64,000 nucleotides of DNA from assembly GCA_030737875.1 (NCBI GenBank), contig CM060922.1, forward strand, positions 756,783,603-756,847,602. Direction: 5' to 3'. Below the pieces are notes generated by a model that saw only the letters and a list, made by a program, of their open reading frames with translations, was not told where the DNA came from and searched no databases. Positions 36,301 to 47,186 of this stretch are shown here, piece by piece. Positions within the stretch are counted from its first letter, which is position 1. The number at the start of each line of letters is the position of its first letter. The position numbers were made by a program, and so were the translations under genes. The stretch is from Allium sativum (lineage: Eukaryota; Streptophyta; Magnoliopsida; Asparagales; Amaryllidaceae).

Positions 36301-36989
36301 TACAAAAAGATACAGTGATTTATTTCCATAACGTATGCTTATCTAAATCCGTAGTTGCAAGTTATTTATTTTATTTTTCACTGTGGCTCTCTTGCAACTA
36401 CGTTCTAAGAAATAGGTTACTTAGGGAAATAAATCACTTTTCCTCCAAATCCAACTAACTCAGTCCACTACATCCCTCCCTTTCTTATTCTCTGAGTTAG
36501 ACATTTAATTTCTGTTTCACATACTTTTCACACTACTGTAATCTTTTCTCTTTAACCACAACAAGCATATTTAATCTTTCATTCATATTCACTTCTTAAT
36601 TCAGGTTCCGTGGTTATAGTATTATATAAGTTACTTAACTCAAATGGAGGATATATATACAATTCAAGCTTTATACAATAATAACAATTTTCACATATTC
36701 TAAATAGGTTTAATAGCCATTTTTCACAATTACCAGTTGCTTAGAATATTAAATATAATGGGGAATGCAAACGATAGATATACCGCTATTTAAAAGGTAT
36801 GATTTAAACCCACTCACCAGACAGCTTTCCAGTCCTTGAATCTAATCCAAATTTGTTATTCCATGGCTCTCCTAAGTGAATCTATTATCCGAATAACCAC
36901 AGATTCACAAATCTGATACTAAAAGACGAGGAAAAGAGAGAAAGAAACTTATATAAACCAGATTCAAGAAATTACCTCACGTTGATCGG

Positions 36990-37165
36990 AATTCTAAACA
37001 CCTATTTTTAGATTTATATGTCTTATCTTCAAATCTTGAATTAGAACCCCTATGAACCAATTTTCTAATTTTCTGAAAAGGTTTGGAGGAAGAAGGGAAT
37101 GGTAGAGCCTAGGCGGCATCTCAGAAAATATGAGATTAAAGCTTGGCCCTGCTAGTCTATTTATA
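36990..37165 (-). promoter_or_regulatory. LTR promoter with TATA box and candidate donor
   Basis: On the minus strand TATAAATA (37165-37158) is followed about 190 nt later by CGTGAG|GTAATTTC near 36980, a possible 5' splice site. The distance and order resemble 44262-44365 and 38550-38757. Confidence 0.45.
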
Positions 37166-37265
37166 GGTGTACGAGAAAGTCTGGACCATCGGATTTAATC
37201 AATTAAATTCTGAACCGCTGATACCAAGTATCCACGTTACACAAAACAGATTTGTGCCCGATTGG

Positions 37266-37346
37266 GTCGACCCCTGTGTCGACCCATTAGCAGTGGGTCG
37301 ACCCACGGGTCGACCCACAAGTCGACTTAGGTACACCTGGGTCGAC
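37266..37346. repeat. Cluster of six GTCGAC palindromes
   Basis: GTCGAC occurs at 37266, 37278, 37297, 37309, 37321 and 37341, most within GGGTCGACCC or TGGGTCGACCCA. The cluster lies just upstream of the TATA box on the minus strand, within U3. Comparable palindrome clusters lie in other LTRs here (38346-38404, 45448-45620, 55020-55200). Confidence 0.85.
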
Positions 37347-37734
37347 GCATCTTGGGTCCAAGCAGAGCTTCTATTGTGATTTCTGATTTATGACACTACT
37401 TAACTAACATTAATTACATGCTGTATATACATATATTCTTGATTTTGACCGTTGATTAATACCTTGATTCACTTTACTTAATATAATTCTCCCGATTTAT
37501 ATTGTTCTAGCTACAAAACTATATATACTTTTGAAATTCAAATTTACATGTCTATATACACACACAATCTCTTGATTATTTAATTCATCAATAACTTACT
37601 TTTCAATTCCTTCTCCTTTAATAACTGCTTATTTAATGTAATTAATGACATTATTAATTCAATGTTGTTGTATTCCTTTTAATGCAATGTTTCACTCCCT
37701 TTTTAATGCATTGTTATAGCGACCCGAACTTCCC

Positions 37735-38129
37735 CGTTCGTGTTAAAATGGCCTTTAATTACTTATCACGGCTTCACATTTCAATATTCACTGAATATTA
37801 TTTTAAAATGTTCGTTAATTATGAACTAGAATCAGACTTAATCAATTACCATATAATTTTATTAAAATGGATTTCAACATCATATATATACAACAATAAT
37901 GATAAGCAATCATTAAAAATTCAAACGACATCTAGAGTGCATTCTACAACTGTATAAGCATTATAATAAATAAATAATTATTATATAGTCTGTCAACTCA
38001 TCAATTGACATACCACTAATTATTGGAATCAGTATATGTCAAATATTACCCAATACTTGTGTGGGGTTTTCAAACAACAAATATTGTTTATTATTTGTGC
38101 AGTTGGGCAATGTGTAAAAATTATCGTCC
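37735..38129 (-). repeat. LTR relic, left part (split by element 38135-62154)
   Basis: Joined across the inserted element, the minus strand of 62160-63003 runs into this part and matches region 2630-3120 in order: ATTGATTGGGACGATA, ACACATTGCCCAACTGCACAA, CCCCACAC, ATTTGACATA and GCCATTTTAACACGAAC. It is a relic of the LTR family at 26-6750. The junction with the LTR-like sequence on its left is near 37730. Confidence 0.6.
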
Positions 38130-38134
38130 CAATC
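38130..38134. repeat. Target-site duplication CAATC (left)
   Basis: CAATC abuts TGTAACACCCC and recurs at 62155-62159 after the right LTR end. Confidence 0.92.
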
Positions 38135-38345
38135 TGTAACACCCCGTAATTTTAAAACATAACATAAGAGATAATTAAAGAATAATTATTTTTTAAATGA
38201 AGAATTAGGTGAAATGGGTTACACCATTGTTCATCTCGGAATTCTGCTTGAGATAGAGTCCGAGTTTGCGTAAAACGAATACCGTATGAAGAAGTTATGG
38301 ACGATAGAAGTTGGGCGGAAAAATTAGAAAACAAGTTGGGATAAC

Positions 38346-38404
38346 TGGCGCACTTGTGCAGTGCGCCAAATAAAAAATGAACTGGCGCACTTGGGAAGTG
38401 TGCC
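38346..38404 (+). repeat. Paired hairpins GGCGCACTT/AAGTGCGCC in U3
   Basis: TGGCGCACT/AGTGCGCCA (38346-38368) is a perfect 9-bp stem. A second hairpin GGCGCACTT/AAGTGTGCC follows (38384-38404) with one wobble. In the 3' LTR the first hairpin reads GGTGCACTT/AAGTGCACC (59773-59793): both arms have changed and pairing is kept. Confidence 0.85.
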
Positions 38405-38549
38405 TATGCTGAGACAAAATCTGTACAGAATTCTGGAGAGTTCTCTGATGATGTGTCCTTTGGGGAGTGGCTGGATGACGTGTCTTTTGAGCTGTGTGGT
38501 TCTGATGATCTCTATGCTAATCTAAAGGCGCTAATTCACCGAATACATC

Positions 38550-38762
38550 TATAAAAACACACCTAGACCTAACCCTAATTTCATTACACTAATCCAATGC
38601 ACCTCCATGCTACCCAAAACTAAATTAAAACTAGCCTCTCTTCTCTTCTCCAAAGCAAATCAGAATTAGAGTATAGATAAGAATCAAATTCTACAACAAC
38701 GGTTTAGCTAATCAAATTCAGAATTCAGAACCATTCTCTTCCTAAATCCAATCTCAGTGAGT
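38550..38762 (+). promoter_or_regulatory. LTR promoter and candidate splice donor
   Basis: TATAAAAA at 38550-38557, then a leader with no long ORF, and ATCTCA|GTGAGTCC with GT at 38757. In the 3' LTR the TATA is changed to TGTAAAAA near 59972, while the donor is kept (60189). Confidence 0.5.
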
Positions 38763-39529
38763 CCATTGATTGTTTTTAGATTTAAATAATACAAAAGCAA
38801 TTCTGACATGTTGTAAATTGGAGTTGGAAATTAAACATGATAATAAGATCTAATCTCATCAGTTCTATCTTAGCCTATATATATCAGATTCATGATTCTT
38901 ATATGCCCATGTTGATAATATCATCCGTTTTATCATATCTTTATGATCAGTTCATCCTTATGCCTATTCTGTTATTATTATGTCTGTTCTGTATCACTTC
39001 CCATCCTCCTTCTCTTTTTATTTTTATAGTCAGGTTACTTTCGAGCCTAGGCCAAATCTCGTAGAGATGAACGTACGAATGGTAATCTAGGGAATGTTGG
39101 GAAATATGGCATAATATATGTTAGGTTGATTTGGGCATGATTAATATTAAATTTTGGCATGATATGAAATTGGGGATTTTGGGTAATTGGCATAATTAAC
39201 CTGAAATTGGCATAAACTGCAAATAAATAAATTGGCTAAGATAAGCATGCCAAGACACGAGGTTAGACTCCGTTTGCGGTAGAAGCCTGCCCGGAACCAA
39301 CCGGCCTAACCAACAACTGCAAATGGCCAGTCTAATGTGAGAGATCATAGGAATAATTAAAAGATGCCTAGACACGAGGTTAACTCTTTCTTGTGGTAGG
39401 ATTCTGCCCGGAACCACCCGGCACATCCAGCAGCCACAAGCCATCGACTTAATTTGAGAGGTCTGTGCATTAGTAACTAATTAATGCTGATCAAAGAAGA
39501 ATATGATACCTAAAACATGTTAGGTGGGT

Positions 39530-39730
39530 GGGGTTAAGTTAACCTGTGTGAGATGACAACTTAACCACTATTACATGAACAAAGTGGAAAGGGTTAAGGC
39601 AAGCTTAACCAATATTACATGAACAAAGTGGATAGGGTTAAGGCAAGCTTAACCAATAATACATATTGATTTGATAAGTGGATAGGGTTAAGTCAACTGG
39701 GCGGATAGACAACACTTAACCAATATAGGT
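39530..39730 (+). repeat. Short direct repeats around TTAACCAATATTACATGAAC
   Basis: Two to four diverged copies of a unit with GGGTTAAG, CAAGCTTAACC and ACATGAACAAAGTGGA follow one another. The 3' LTR has fewer copies (60940-61090), which accounts for most of its shorter length. Confidence 0.8.
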
Positions 39731-40801
39731 TGGGTTAGGATAAACCCTGGGGAAAAACCTAGTAGCGGTAGGCACCCTTTTTCAGACAGTAACACACATA
39801 GAGATATCAGGAACCCTGAGCTAGGCAGGGTTGGGGTACGCTTACTAGGCTGATTATAAGCAACCAAATAAGAGCAAGGGTGTAGCAGTGCAGGTTCCGA
39901 TGGGTTTGTTAAGCATGCACAAGGTGTTCCCGGCATTGGGAGATTTAGCCACTATACATTAGTCGGTATAAAGCTGTGCAACCATGGGTTGCCACTTAGG
40001 GAGTGATACACCCTAAGCTGGGACCCCGCACAGGTATCGACAAATTATGGAGCCGATCGATTAGGGGTAGTGTGGGGACATCTAATATCTATTATGGGCA
40101 AGTAGGCTTTTAAGGATTGTATGGGGCAGATACCTCTTACTAGATGTTACGGCTGAGGGCTACCAATTGCGGGGATGGGATCATTTCGTTAAGAATTACT
40201 AGTAGGTGGTGCAGAGAATTAAATTAAGTAAGAAATCTAGGAAGCGCACTAGACATTCCTTTATATTCATCCTGTTATCCAGCTTTATCTTATGTCATGA
40301 TTATACTTTCCATCCTGCTTATTCCTATCATATTGCTTTACTTATTTTCATACTAAAAATAACTGGACTCGCCAGGCTTTATGTCTGACCTTTTTGTTTT
40401 CGCCTCTTTTTCTTCCGTCCCCCCAGGTTCTCAGGGAGGAAAATCTGAAACTTGACTCGGATTTCTTTCTACTGGAAGTGCTTGGAAGTGTTGAAAGTAA
40501 TGCTCAGCTTTATCTCTTTTTCATTATGGCTATTTGGAGTGGGATTATGGTTTTACTGTTATGTACTCTGATAATAATTTTGTACAAGATGGATATTTGT
40601 GTACTTGAATCTAGTATGTAGTTTTGATGTTGTAATCAAACATGTTTTGCTTTTCCGCTGCAATTTATAAATTTTGAATTTTTCTTAAGTACCATTTTAA
40701 ATATCTGTCTTGTGATATTCTGTTATATACTCTTATAATACTCCATGAAAGTTAATGCATTCTCATAGTGAGTGACATTAATGGACGTGGGGTGTTACAC
40801 G

Positions 40802-40813
40802 TGGTATCAGAGC
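40802..40813 (+). other. Primer-binding site (initiator tRNA-Met type)
   Basis: TGGTATCAGAGC, two bases after the LTR end at 40799. Confidence 0.95.
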
Positions 40814-40984
40814 AGAAGGTTACCAGAACAGATAAAAGATTTTGAAAACCATTTTCAAAAGCATTTTTCTAAGAAATATTTTCAAAAACATGTTTTAAAG
40901 AGGATATTTTCAAGAGAAAGGTTTATTATGAAAAGCATAATCCCCAAAAGCCATATATCTATCTTTCGATTCTCTATTTTGAAT

Positions 40985-41008
40985 CTCTTACTTTTTCCTT
41001 TCAGCATG
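40985..41008 (+). promoter_or_regulatory. Splice acceptor directly before gag ATG
   Basis: CTCTTACTTTTTCCTTTCAG|C is followed at once by the gag ATG (41006). The long pyrimidine tract and CAG make a near-ideal plant 3' splice site. Splicing from the donor at 38757 would remove about 2.25 kb, including the PBS. Confidence 0.55.
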
Positions 41009-42450
41009 TCTAGGGAACCCGATATACCCGAGGGAGTACCGATACCAGGCTGGTTCAGAAGTTATCTGGAGGCTAGGGCTACTACCGTAGGCCCAACCAA
41101 CGTTTCTCCTCCCCCAACTGTAGTTCCTCCTCCTTCTCGTGTAAATGCATTTTCTAAGATATGCAAAGACTTCCGTGTGATGGGCGGAAAACCGTTTCAT
41201 GGGACTGAGACATTTGTTGTGGCTCGAAGTTGCCTCAAGGAAGTGGAGGACTTATTTGGTATCTTTGAGATAAATGATGGAAGGAAAGTTCAGCTAGCGG
41301 CTTGGTTGATGAAGGGCGAAGCTCCCTTTTGGTGGGAAGTAACTAATGAAGGACACCCAATGGAGACGTAGATAGACTTCAGGCGATGATTCAAATTGAA
41401 ATTTTTTCACAAGCGGAGGAGAGTTTATACATGGAGAGGTTCTTGGCTTTGAAACAAGGGAATTTGTCTGTGAAGGAGTACGTCAACAAGTTTAACCAGT
41501 TAGCAAGATTTGGTATGGAATTAGTTAATACACCACATAAGAAGGCTTTGAGATTTGCCAAGGGTCTGAATGAACCATTACACAGGTTGGCTATGTCCCA
41601 CATTCCTATGAGGGCTACTTTAGAGAAACTTGTTGACATGGCCCTGATGCATGAGGAGGAGAAAGGTGCTAATGTAGATAAGGAACAGGACAAGAAAGTG
41701 GATCCTAAGAAGAGTGAGAAACCCTAAGATAAAAGGAAGTGCCATTTCTATGGTATACCAGGTCATATAGCTAAAGATTGCAGAAAGAAGAAGGCGAAAA
41801 AGACTGATTGCTTCCAATGTGGTGAGGCATGACATATGATTAAGGACAGCCCAAGGAGGCAAGGACAAGGACAGAGGGCAGGACCTACTTCTGCAGGGCA
41901 GGTTCATGCTCTCATGGCAGCTACGCAAGAGAGAGGTAGAAACATTTCTGTTGAAAGTTTGATTTTCCTTTTCAATCATCTTGTACATACTTTTTTTTAT
42001 TCTGGCACTTTACATTCGTTTATATCTGCTTCTTTTGTTGTGTCTTTGCACCTAGATACTAGTATAATAGAGGATCTCATTGTTGTCTCAAATCCTATTG
42101 CGGGTACGGATCATCTTTCTAGGTTATGTTGGGATTTAAGAATATATGTGTATGGCGTTGAGTTCAAATGCAACGCCAATGTGCTTGGTTTCACAGACTA
42201 TGGGTTGATTCTAGGAATGGATTGGCTAGACAGGTATGGTGCCATTCTCAACTATGAAAAGAAGGTAGTTAGACTGTTGACTAGTTTGGGTAATACTCTC
42301 GATATCTCATGCGATCCTAAGGGTTCTGTTATGCTTAGCTACCTAGAATCTCTTGACACATCTATTGATGATTTGCAATCTGCTCGAGTAGTCTGTGAGT
42401 ATGCAGGTGTCTTTGAGGAGGTTAGGGGCTTACCTCCAAAAGAGAGATAG
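41006..42450 (+). pseudogene. Gypsy Gag and protease, decayed
   Basis: The start is MSREPDIPEG at 41006, chosen for the acceptor just upstream. Gag core: KICKDFRVMGGKPFHGTE and PFWWEV (to 41360), a frameshift near 41370-41386, then ERFLALKQGNLSVKEYVNKF (near 41435). The zinc knuckles are damaged: CHFYGIPGHIAKDC lacks the second Cys, and CFQCGEA-stop-HMIKDS lacks the last Cys. In the protease region the active site reads YSGTLHSFIS, so the catalytic Asp is Tyr; LILGMDWLD follows near 42210. Further stops at 41370, 41725, 41830 and 42448. Confidence 0.88.
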
Positions 42451-43431
42451 ATTTCCGTATATACTTGGTGGACAATGCAAAGCCAGTTGCATTGCCTGTG
42501 TGCCACATGGCTCCAAGAGAAAGGAGGGAGCTTGGTAAAAAAGCGAAAGAGTTGCTTGAGAAAGGGTTTATAAGAAGAAGTATCTCGGAGAGGGGTGATC
42601 CAGTTGTTTTTGCCACGAAGGCTGATGGTTCGCTTAGATTGTGTGTGGACTATAGGGAGCTGAATAAGCTCATGAAGAAGAACAGACACCCATTGTCGAG
42701 GATAGACGATTTGTTTGATCAGTTGGTTGGTGCTTCATTTTTCTCGCAGATGGACTTAGCTACAGGATTTCATCAATTGAGGGCAGCTGAGGATAGTATA
42801 GATAAGACTGCTTTTAGGACTCCCGATGGTTTCTTTGAATGGCTCGTCATGCCTTTGGGTTCGATGAATGCACCCACATATTTCGTAGACTTGATGAGTA
42901 GGGTGCTTAGGGAGTTTCAAAACAAGTTCATGGTGGTCTTTGTGGATGATATTTTCTAGAAGCGAGGAAGAGCAAGCCCTACATCTTAGGGAAGTCTTAG
43001 AGACCCTTCGAGCACATCAACTCAAAGCTAAGTTCTCCAAATGTCATTTTTGGAGGAAGGAAGTAAGGTTCTTAGGACACGTGGTCTCTAAGGAAGGGAT
43101 AGCAGTGGATCCCGCGAAGGTGGTGGCAATCCAAGATTGGAAGGTTCCTAAGAATGCAACAGAAGTAAGAAGTTTTCTTGGTTTGGCGGGCTATTACATG
43201 AAGTTCATCAAGGACTTTGCTATAATATCAACCCCACTTACATGATTGACGAAAAAGTATTAGACCTTTTCTTAGGATGTTGACTGTGACGATGTTTCCA
43301 ACGTTTGAAGAGGGCATTGACGACAGCTCCAGTTTTAGTTTTGCATGATGGGAGTAAACCGTTCACAGTGTATACCGATGCTTGCGGGATAAGACTTGGC
43401 GCAGTTTTGATGCAAGAGGGAAGGGTGATAT
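42451..43431 (+). pseudogene. Gypsy RT and start of RNase H, decayed
   Basis: RT motifs: [39 protein letters not shown] and catalytic FVDD at about 42940. A frameshift and stop follow at 42957; the frame resumes as [20 protein letters not shown] and [20 protein letters not shown], up to a stop at 43243. After a disturbed stretch, RNase H begins (YTDACGIRLGAVLMQEG near 43370) and is cut at 43431 by the nested element. It continues at 57104. Confidence 0.9.
43427..43431. repeat. Target-site duplication GATAT (left)
   Basis: GATAT precedes TGTAATTTCCC and recurs at 57099-57103. Removing the insert and one copy rejoins the RNase H frame of the host element. Confidence 0.93.
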
Positions 43432-44261
43432 TGTAATTTCCCGACTTTTTCTAATAATCATTTTAAACATTAAAATGAGAATGCTAGCTAAAAACAAAAC
43501 TAAAGAAAAATCTTGATATATATATAAGCATATGTTTGTAACAATAGAATAATATATACACTTGATTTAACCTTGGGATTGAAAAGGTAAAACAAGTATA
43601 AAACATTCAAATAGAAATCTTAAGTAAAATACATGCAAGAATATAAATACTTCATAGTTTGTTATATTAACAAAGCAAGGTTTTTAAAACAAAAACCTTA
43701 GAACATGATTTATATAAAAAGGTATTTTGTTCACTTGAAAATAAAGAAGGACTTGAGGACAAACAACAAAAGAATGTATGTATATGACAAAGGAGGCAAT
43801 TCGGCCAAAACATGAAACATCAAAGAAATAGCACATTAAACATTTGATCTTTTTATAAAACAAATATCTTTGAACATGAGACAAAAACAAAGCCACATAA
43901 AGACAAAAACAATTAATGAATGATACTACAAATAGTAAACTAAGATTGTGAAATCATTCCCTAAAGCACCTAAAGATATTCTCATGACCTGTATAAGAGA
44001 GATATCAAGCAAGAAAGAAACAAGGAGAAACCCATTTTTATAATGCTTTAAAATCTATAGAGGATACATGCATTTAATGAAGGGGTGACTCATGTTCTAA
44101 AAAGGGTAACCTAATATCCATTCATTGGCTCTAAAACCTTAATAAGACAAATTTTCCATGCAAATAGCCGTAGGAGACTAAGGGGAGAGGAGAGTAAGGC
44201 TAAAGGATTTTTACTGTTAAAACATGTGCAGAAATTATTTGTTTAAACCTTGAAAAACCAC

Positions 44262-44368
44262 TATAAATACACCTTAAAATCCCACACTTTCCTCACAACA
44301 AATCTGAAGTTCGCATACTAAAATCTGAAGTCTTCTTTTCTAAGATCATTGGGTATCATTAAGGTGAG
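44262..44368 (+). promoter_or_regulatory. LTR promoter with TATA box and strong splice donor
   Basis: CTATAAATACACC gives TATAAATA at 44262-44269. About 100 nt later ATTAAG|GTGAGTG (GT at 44364) is an excellent 5' splice site. In the 3' LTR TATA is kept (53850-53857) and the donor reads AAT|GTGAGTG (53952). Confidence 0.6.
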
Positions 44369-45447
44369 TGAAAACACTTTTGAATCTCTTGTTAAATATT
44401 TACTGTAAAAACAATTTTATATAGCTTTAACTGTCAAGTGTTGTTATGATCATTTTCTGTTACTGTCACAAGTAAAGAGTGATGAGAGAATGTCCTGATA
44501 TACATATGTAAGAACTAAGATCCTTGTAGAAACCATTCTGGAATGTCTATGCAAGTTTGGTTGATGATTGAACACCTTTGTTAAAACCTGTATTGTGTTC
44601 TGGAAAAATACAGAACATGTGAAAGTGATTTCTGGAAATAAATAAAACCTGATCCTCCACATTAGATTGATAAATTGTATAGGATATAGGGCAAGTTCAT
44701 CATACATTCACAAATCAGATCAGAAGAAATAACATTTCAAGGCACATTTATGTTTAAAAACAGAATACAGTAAACTCTCTATAATGTAGAAATCAAAGTT
44801 GATTTTCAAATGTTGTAAAAACTCACATTGATTATATAAATAGAATCACAGATGGAAATGATGATTTTTAATACGAAAATCATGATTTTTAAGTTAGTGG
44901 ATCACGAGAATTTTGAATATGAACGGAAAATGATCTTTGAGTAATTTCCGATCGTTGGAGACACCAGAGGTCAGGCGGTTGGGAGGAGAGCTTCATCGGG
45001 GGCAGGGGCGTCGGGGAAAAATACAAGTTAATTTTTCTAATGAGTAGATTGCGAGAAAAAAAAAAAAGAAATAGGGTTTTTCTCTGTGTTCAGGGGTTTG
45101 AGTGTTCTTGTCTGGACTGGGCGTCGACGGCGAAGCATTGGGGTCGCGGTCATAGGGAAATGGCAGCGTCGGAGGGGTGTGGTGACGTTGTCAGAAGGGT
45201 ACGGCGGCGAGTGCTCGGAGCTGTGAGCTACAGGGGTTTTCCCCGATGAACTTTTTCTGCTATGTGGAGCTCGACAGCCAAATCACTGTAGCGACGGGGA
45301 TGGGGTGCTCCGGTGGGTGGATGTAGACCTGGAGGTGAAGCGCGACATGTTGGAGTGGTCGTGGTGGCGCCGAGATGGGCGATGGTGGTGTGCACTTGCA
45401 CCACCGTGCACTGATGTGGGGGAGGCTAAAAGTACCAAGGTCTGGTA

Positions 45448-45620
45448 CTTGGCATTTGCCAAGTCCAGTGCCTTGGCACTTGCCAAGGCATGGTACTTTG
45501 GCACTTGCCAAGTCCAGTGCCTTGGCATTGCCAAGCCTGGCACTTTGGCAGTGCCAAAGCTTAGTACTTTGGCAGTGTCAATGCCCGGTACTTTGGCTTG
45601 CCAAAGCCGGTATTCTTGAA
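45448..45620 (+). repeat. Palindromic repeats ACTTGGCA/TGCCAAGT
   Basis: ACTTGGCATTTGCCAAGT (45448-45465) and CCTTGGCACTTGCCAAGG (45471-45488) are perfect inverted repeats. Several diverged units (TTTGGCAGTGCCAAAG and others) follow up to about 45605, each with TGGTACTTTGGCA. The 3' LTR has the same cluster with a different number and sequence of units (55020-55200). Confidence 0.88.
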
Positions 45621-47111
45621 ATTTGTAAACCGGTACTTCGGTACTTCGGATTTAACGATATTTTAAATTCAAAAACAGTTTTAAATTTAAATTAGAAATA
45701 AATAAAATTTAGAAATAAATTAATTTATTAAATAAAAAGAAAGAGTTTTATTTGATAAATCAAAGGCAAGTGGAAAGGGGAAGAAGCAAATCAAACCGAC
45801 AAGTTCGACAGTAGAAGTTCGATCAGTTTGAAATTTAAATAATACGTGCATAAACAATTTAAATTAATTATTTAAATTATTTATAATTAAATAATCATAA
45901 AGGAAGAAATAAAAAGGAAAGGAAGAATTTGAAACATCGCCCGACCAGAAATGACAAAGGAAGTAAAAATACAGTGTGCGAAGCACGGGCATTTCCAAAT
46001 AATTAGTAAAACTGAACAAAACACTGTATGAAACACATACACCTAAATTGATTATTTTTAAAGGAATAATTAAACTTTTCTGATACGACCCAGGTAAACA
46101 AACACTGTTTGTAAAAAGATAATTAATCTGTAACTGAGTAATACTCATGATTAAACCGATAAACATTTATCGACCGTAAAAAGATATTCGTACATCGATT
46201 TGAAGAGTCCGGAATAGATATTCCACTTCGACTCGAAGTATACGACGCATATCAGAATGCTGAAGTCAACGAGGTGCAAGCGCTATTTTTAAATAGTATT
46301 CTTGGTCTTTCAGTCCTAGAATAAATCCGAATAGACGAGTGTCTGACAATGTATATCGGTTAGATTCTACACATCCAATTTACGTAAGTATATTACGTTG
46401 GTAGCGGAGGAATTCGTTTCTCTTAGCTTTATTACCCATAATATATTTGGGTAATCGAATGAGTATTTCCGACGGATAGGACGATGTGGCATTCAAAGAA
46501 TCAAAAGAAAAAATCTGTCAAAAGAAAGACGTGACCTCAAAACTTCACAACCCGGAAGTAACAAAAGTTGGGCTAGGCTGCATGGCTAGTTGGGTCATAC
46601 CCAAGCAAGGTATATTATCACCATCTAGAGGATTTCTATATTTAACTTCTTAAATCTCTTTCGCTGCTGTAGCTTTCGGAAACGGTAAATCGAGCTCAAC
46701 CATAGGAGTGATAATATATTCGTCACACTCAAGCTAAATGAGTGGACGGGTCATGTGTGGCCTGGTTACAAGACGTTCTTGTTGAACCCCAGTGTATCCT
46801 CTCTAGAGTACACTGATCGGTGGGTGCTCCCATACCCTGTCTATTGGAATCCAAACTCCGATACGCGCTCTTCGACTTTTTAGATGTGTATACTATATAC
46901 GTGAATGTGAGATGCAAGCGTTTCACTAGATTTATAGTTATCTGATAAAAATTATTGTAATATCAAATGTTTTGATATAAAATACTTGGTCATTTCCCAT
47001 ATGTTAGTTATGGTTTCACCTAACGATTTACAAAGTAAAAACATGGATCAACATGAGAACCTTGACACTTATTTCCTTGTTTACATCTTTATAACTATGT
47101 TTTCCTCACAC

Positions 47112-47186
47112 CAGTCCCCTGACTGACCCAGAGTTTATTTTTGTGTTTCCTAAACTCTTGGGTACTCATAATATTTATTACGAGTA
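47112..47186 (+). ncRNA. Three-hairpin LTR RNA module (copy E)
   Basis: Hairpin 1 CAGTC/GACTG (47112-47125). Hairpin 2 CCCAGAGTTTA with TAAACTCTTGGG (47127-47162), 11 bp with a single bulged base. Hairpin 3 TACTCATAAT/ATTACGAGTA (47163-47186), 9 pairs with one mismatch. Hairpin 3 has a quite different sequence from TGCCC/GGGCA in copies B-D but sits at the same place. Confidence 0.6.

Larger units (their letters stand above)
33345..37730 (-). repeat. LTR-like sequence, minus orientation, related to the 2.6 kb LTR
   Basis: The minus strand at 36120-36030 carries GACACGAGGTTAA, TTGTGG, CTGCCCGGAAC and GTGAGAGG in the same order as 39370-39460 in the LTR at 38135-40799. At 33800-33870 it carries a block (reverse of GAAGCTATTATTAGACTCA and CACACAATGCAA) shared with the 5.3 kb LTRs. 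A TATA box and a leader lie near 37165-36990. No coding sequence was found; 33337-33440 may hold its end but no clear TG/CA terminus is visible. Short ORFs (34423-34710, 34884-35158) look like chance. Confidence 0.55.
38135..40799 (+). repeat. 5' LTR of the split gypsy element
   Basis: 2665 bp, TGTAACACCCC to GGGGTGTTACA (inverted ends of 11 bp). It contains a hairpin pair (38346-38404), TATA box 38550, a candidate splice donor at 38757, a GACACGAGGTTA block repeated at about 39252 and 39370, and short direct repeats of GGGTTAAGGCAAGCTTAACC type between 39540 and 39730. ORFs inside show no protein similarity that I recognise. Confidence 0.93.

Noticed and set aside
37713..37735. TGTTATAGCGACCCGAAC as a plus-strand LTR start
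   Set aside because: The following sequence aligns, in reverse orientation, with the LTR relic at 62160-63003 and region 2630-3120, so an LTR start here would contradict the longer match. Kept only as an approximate junction.
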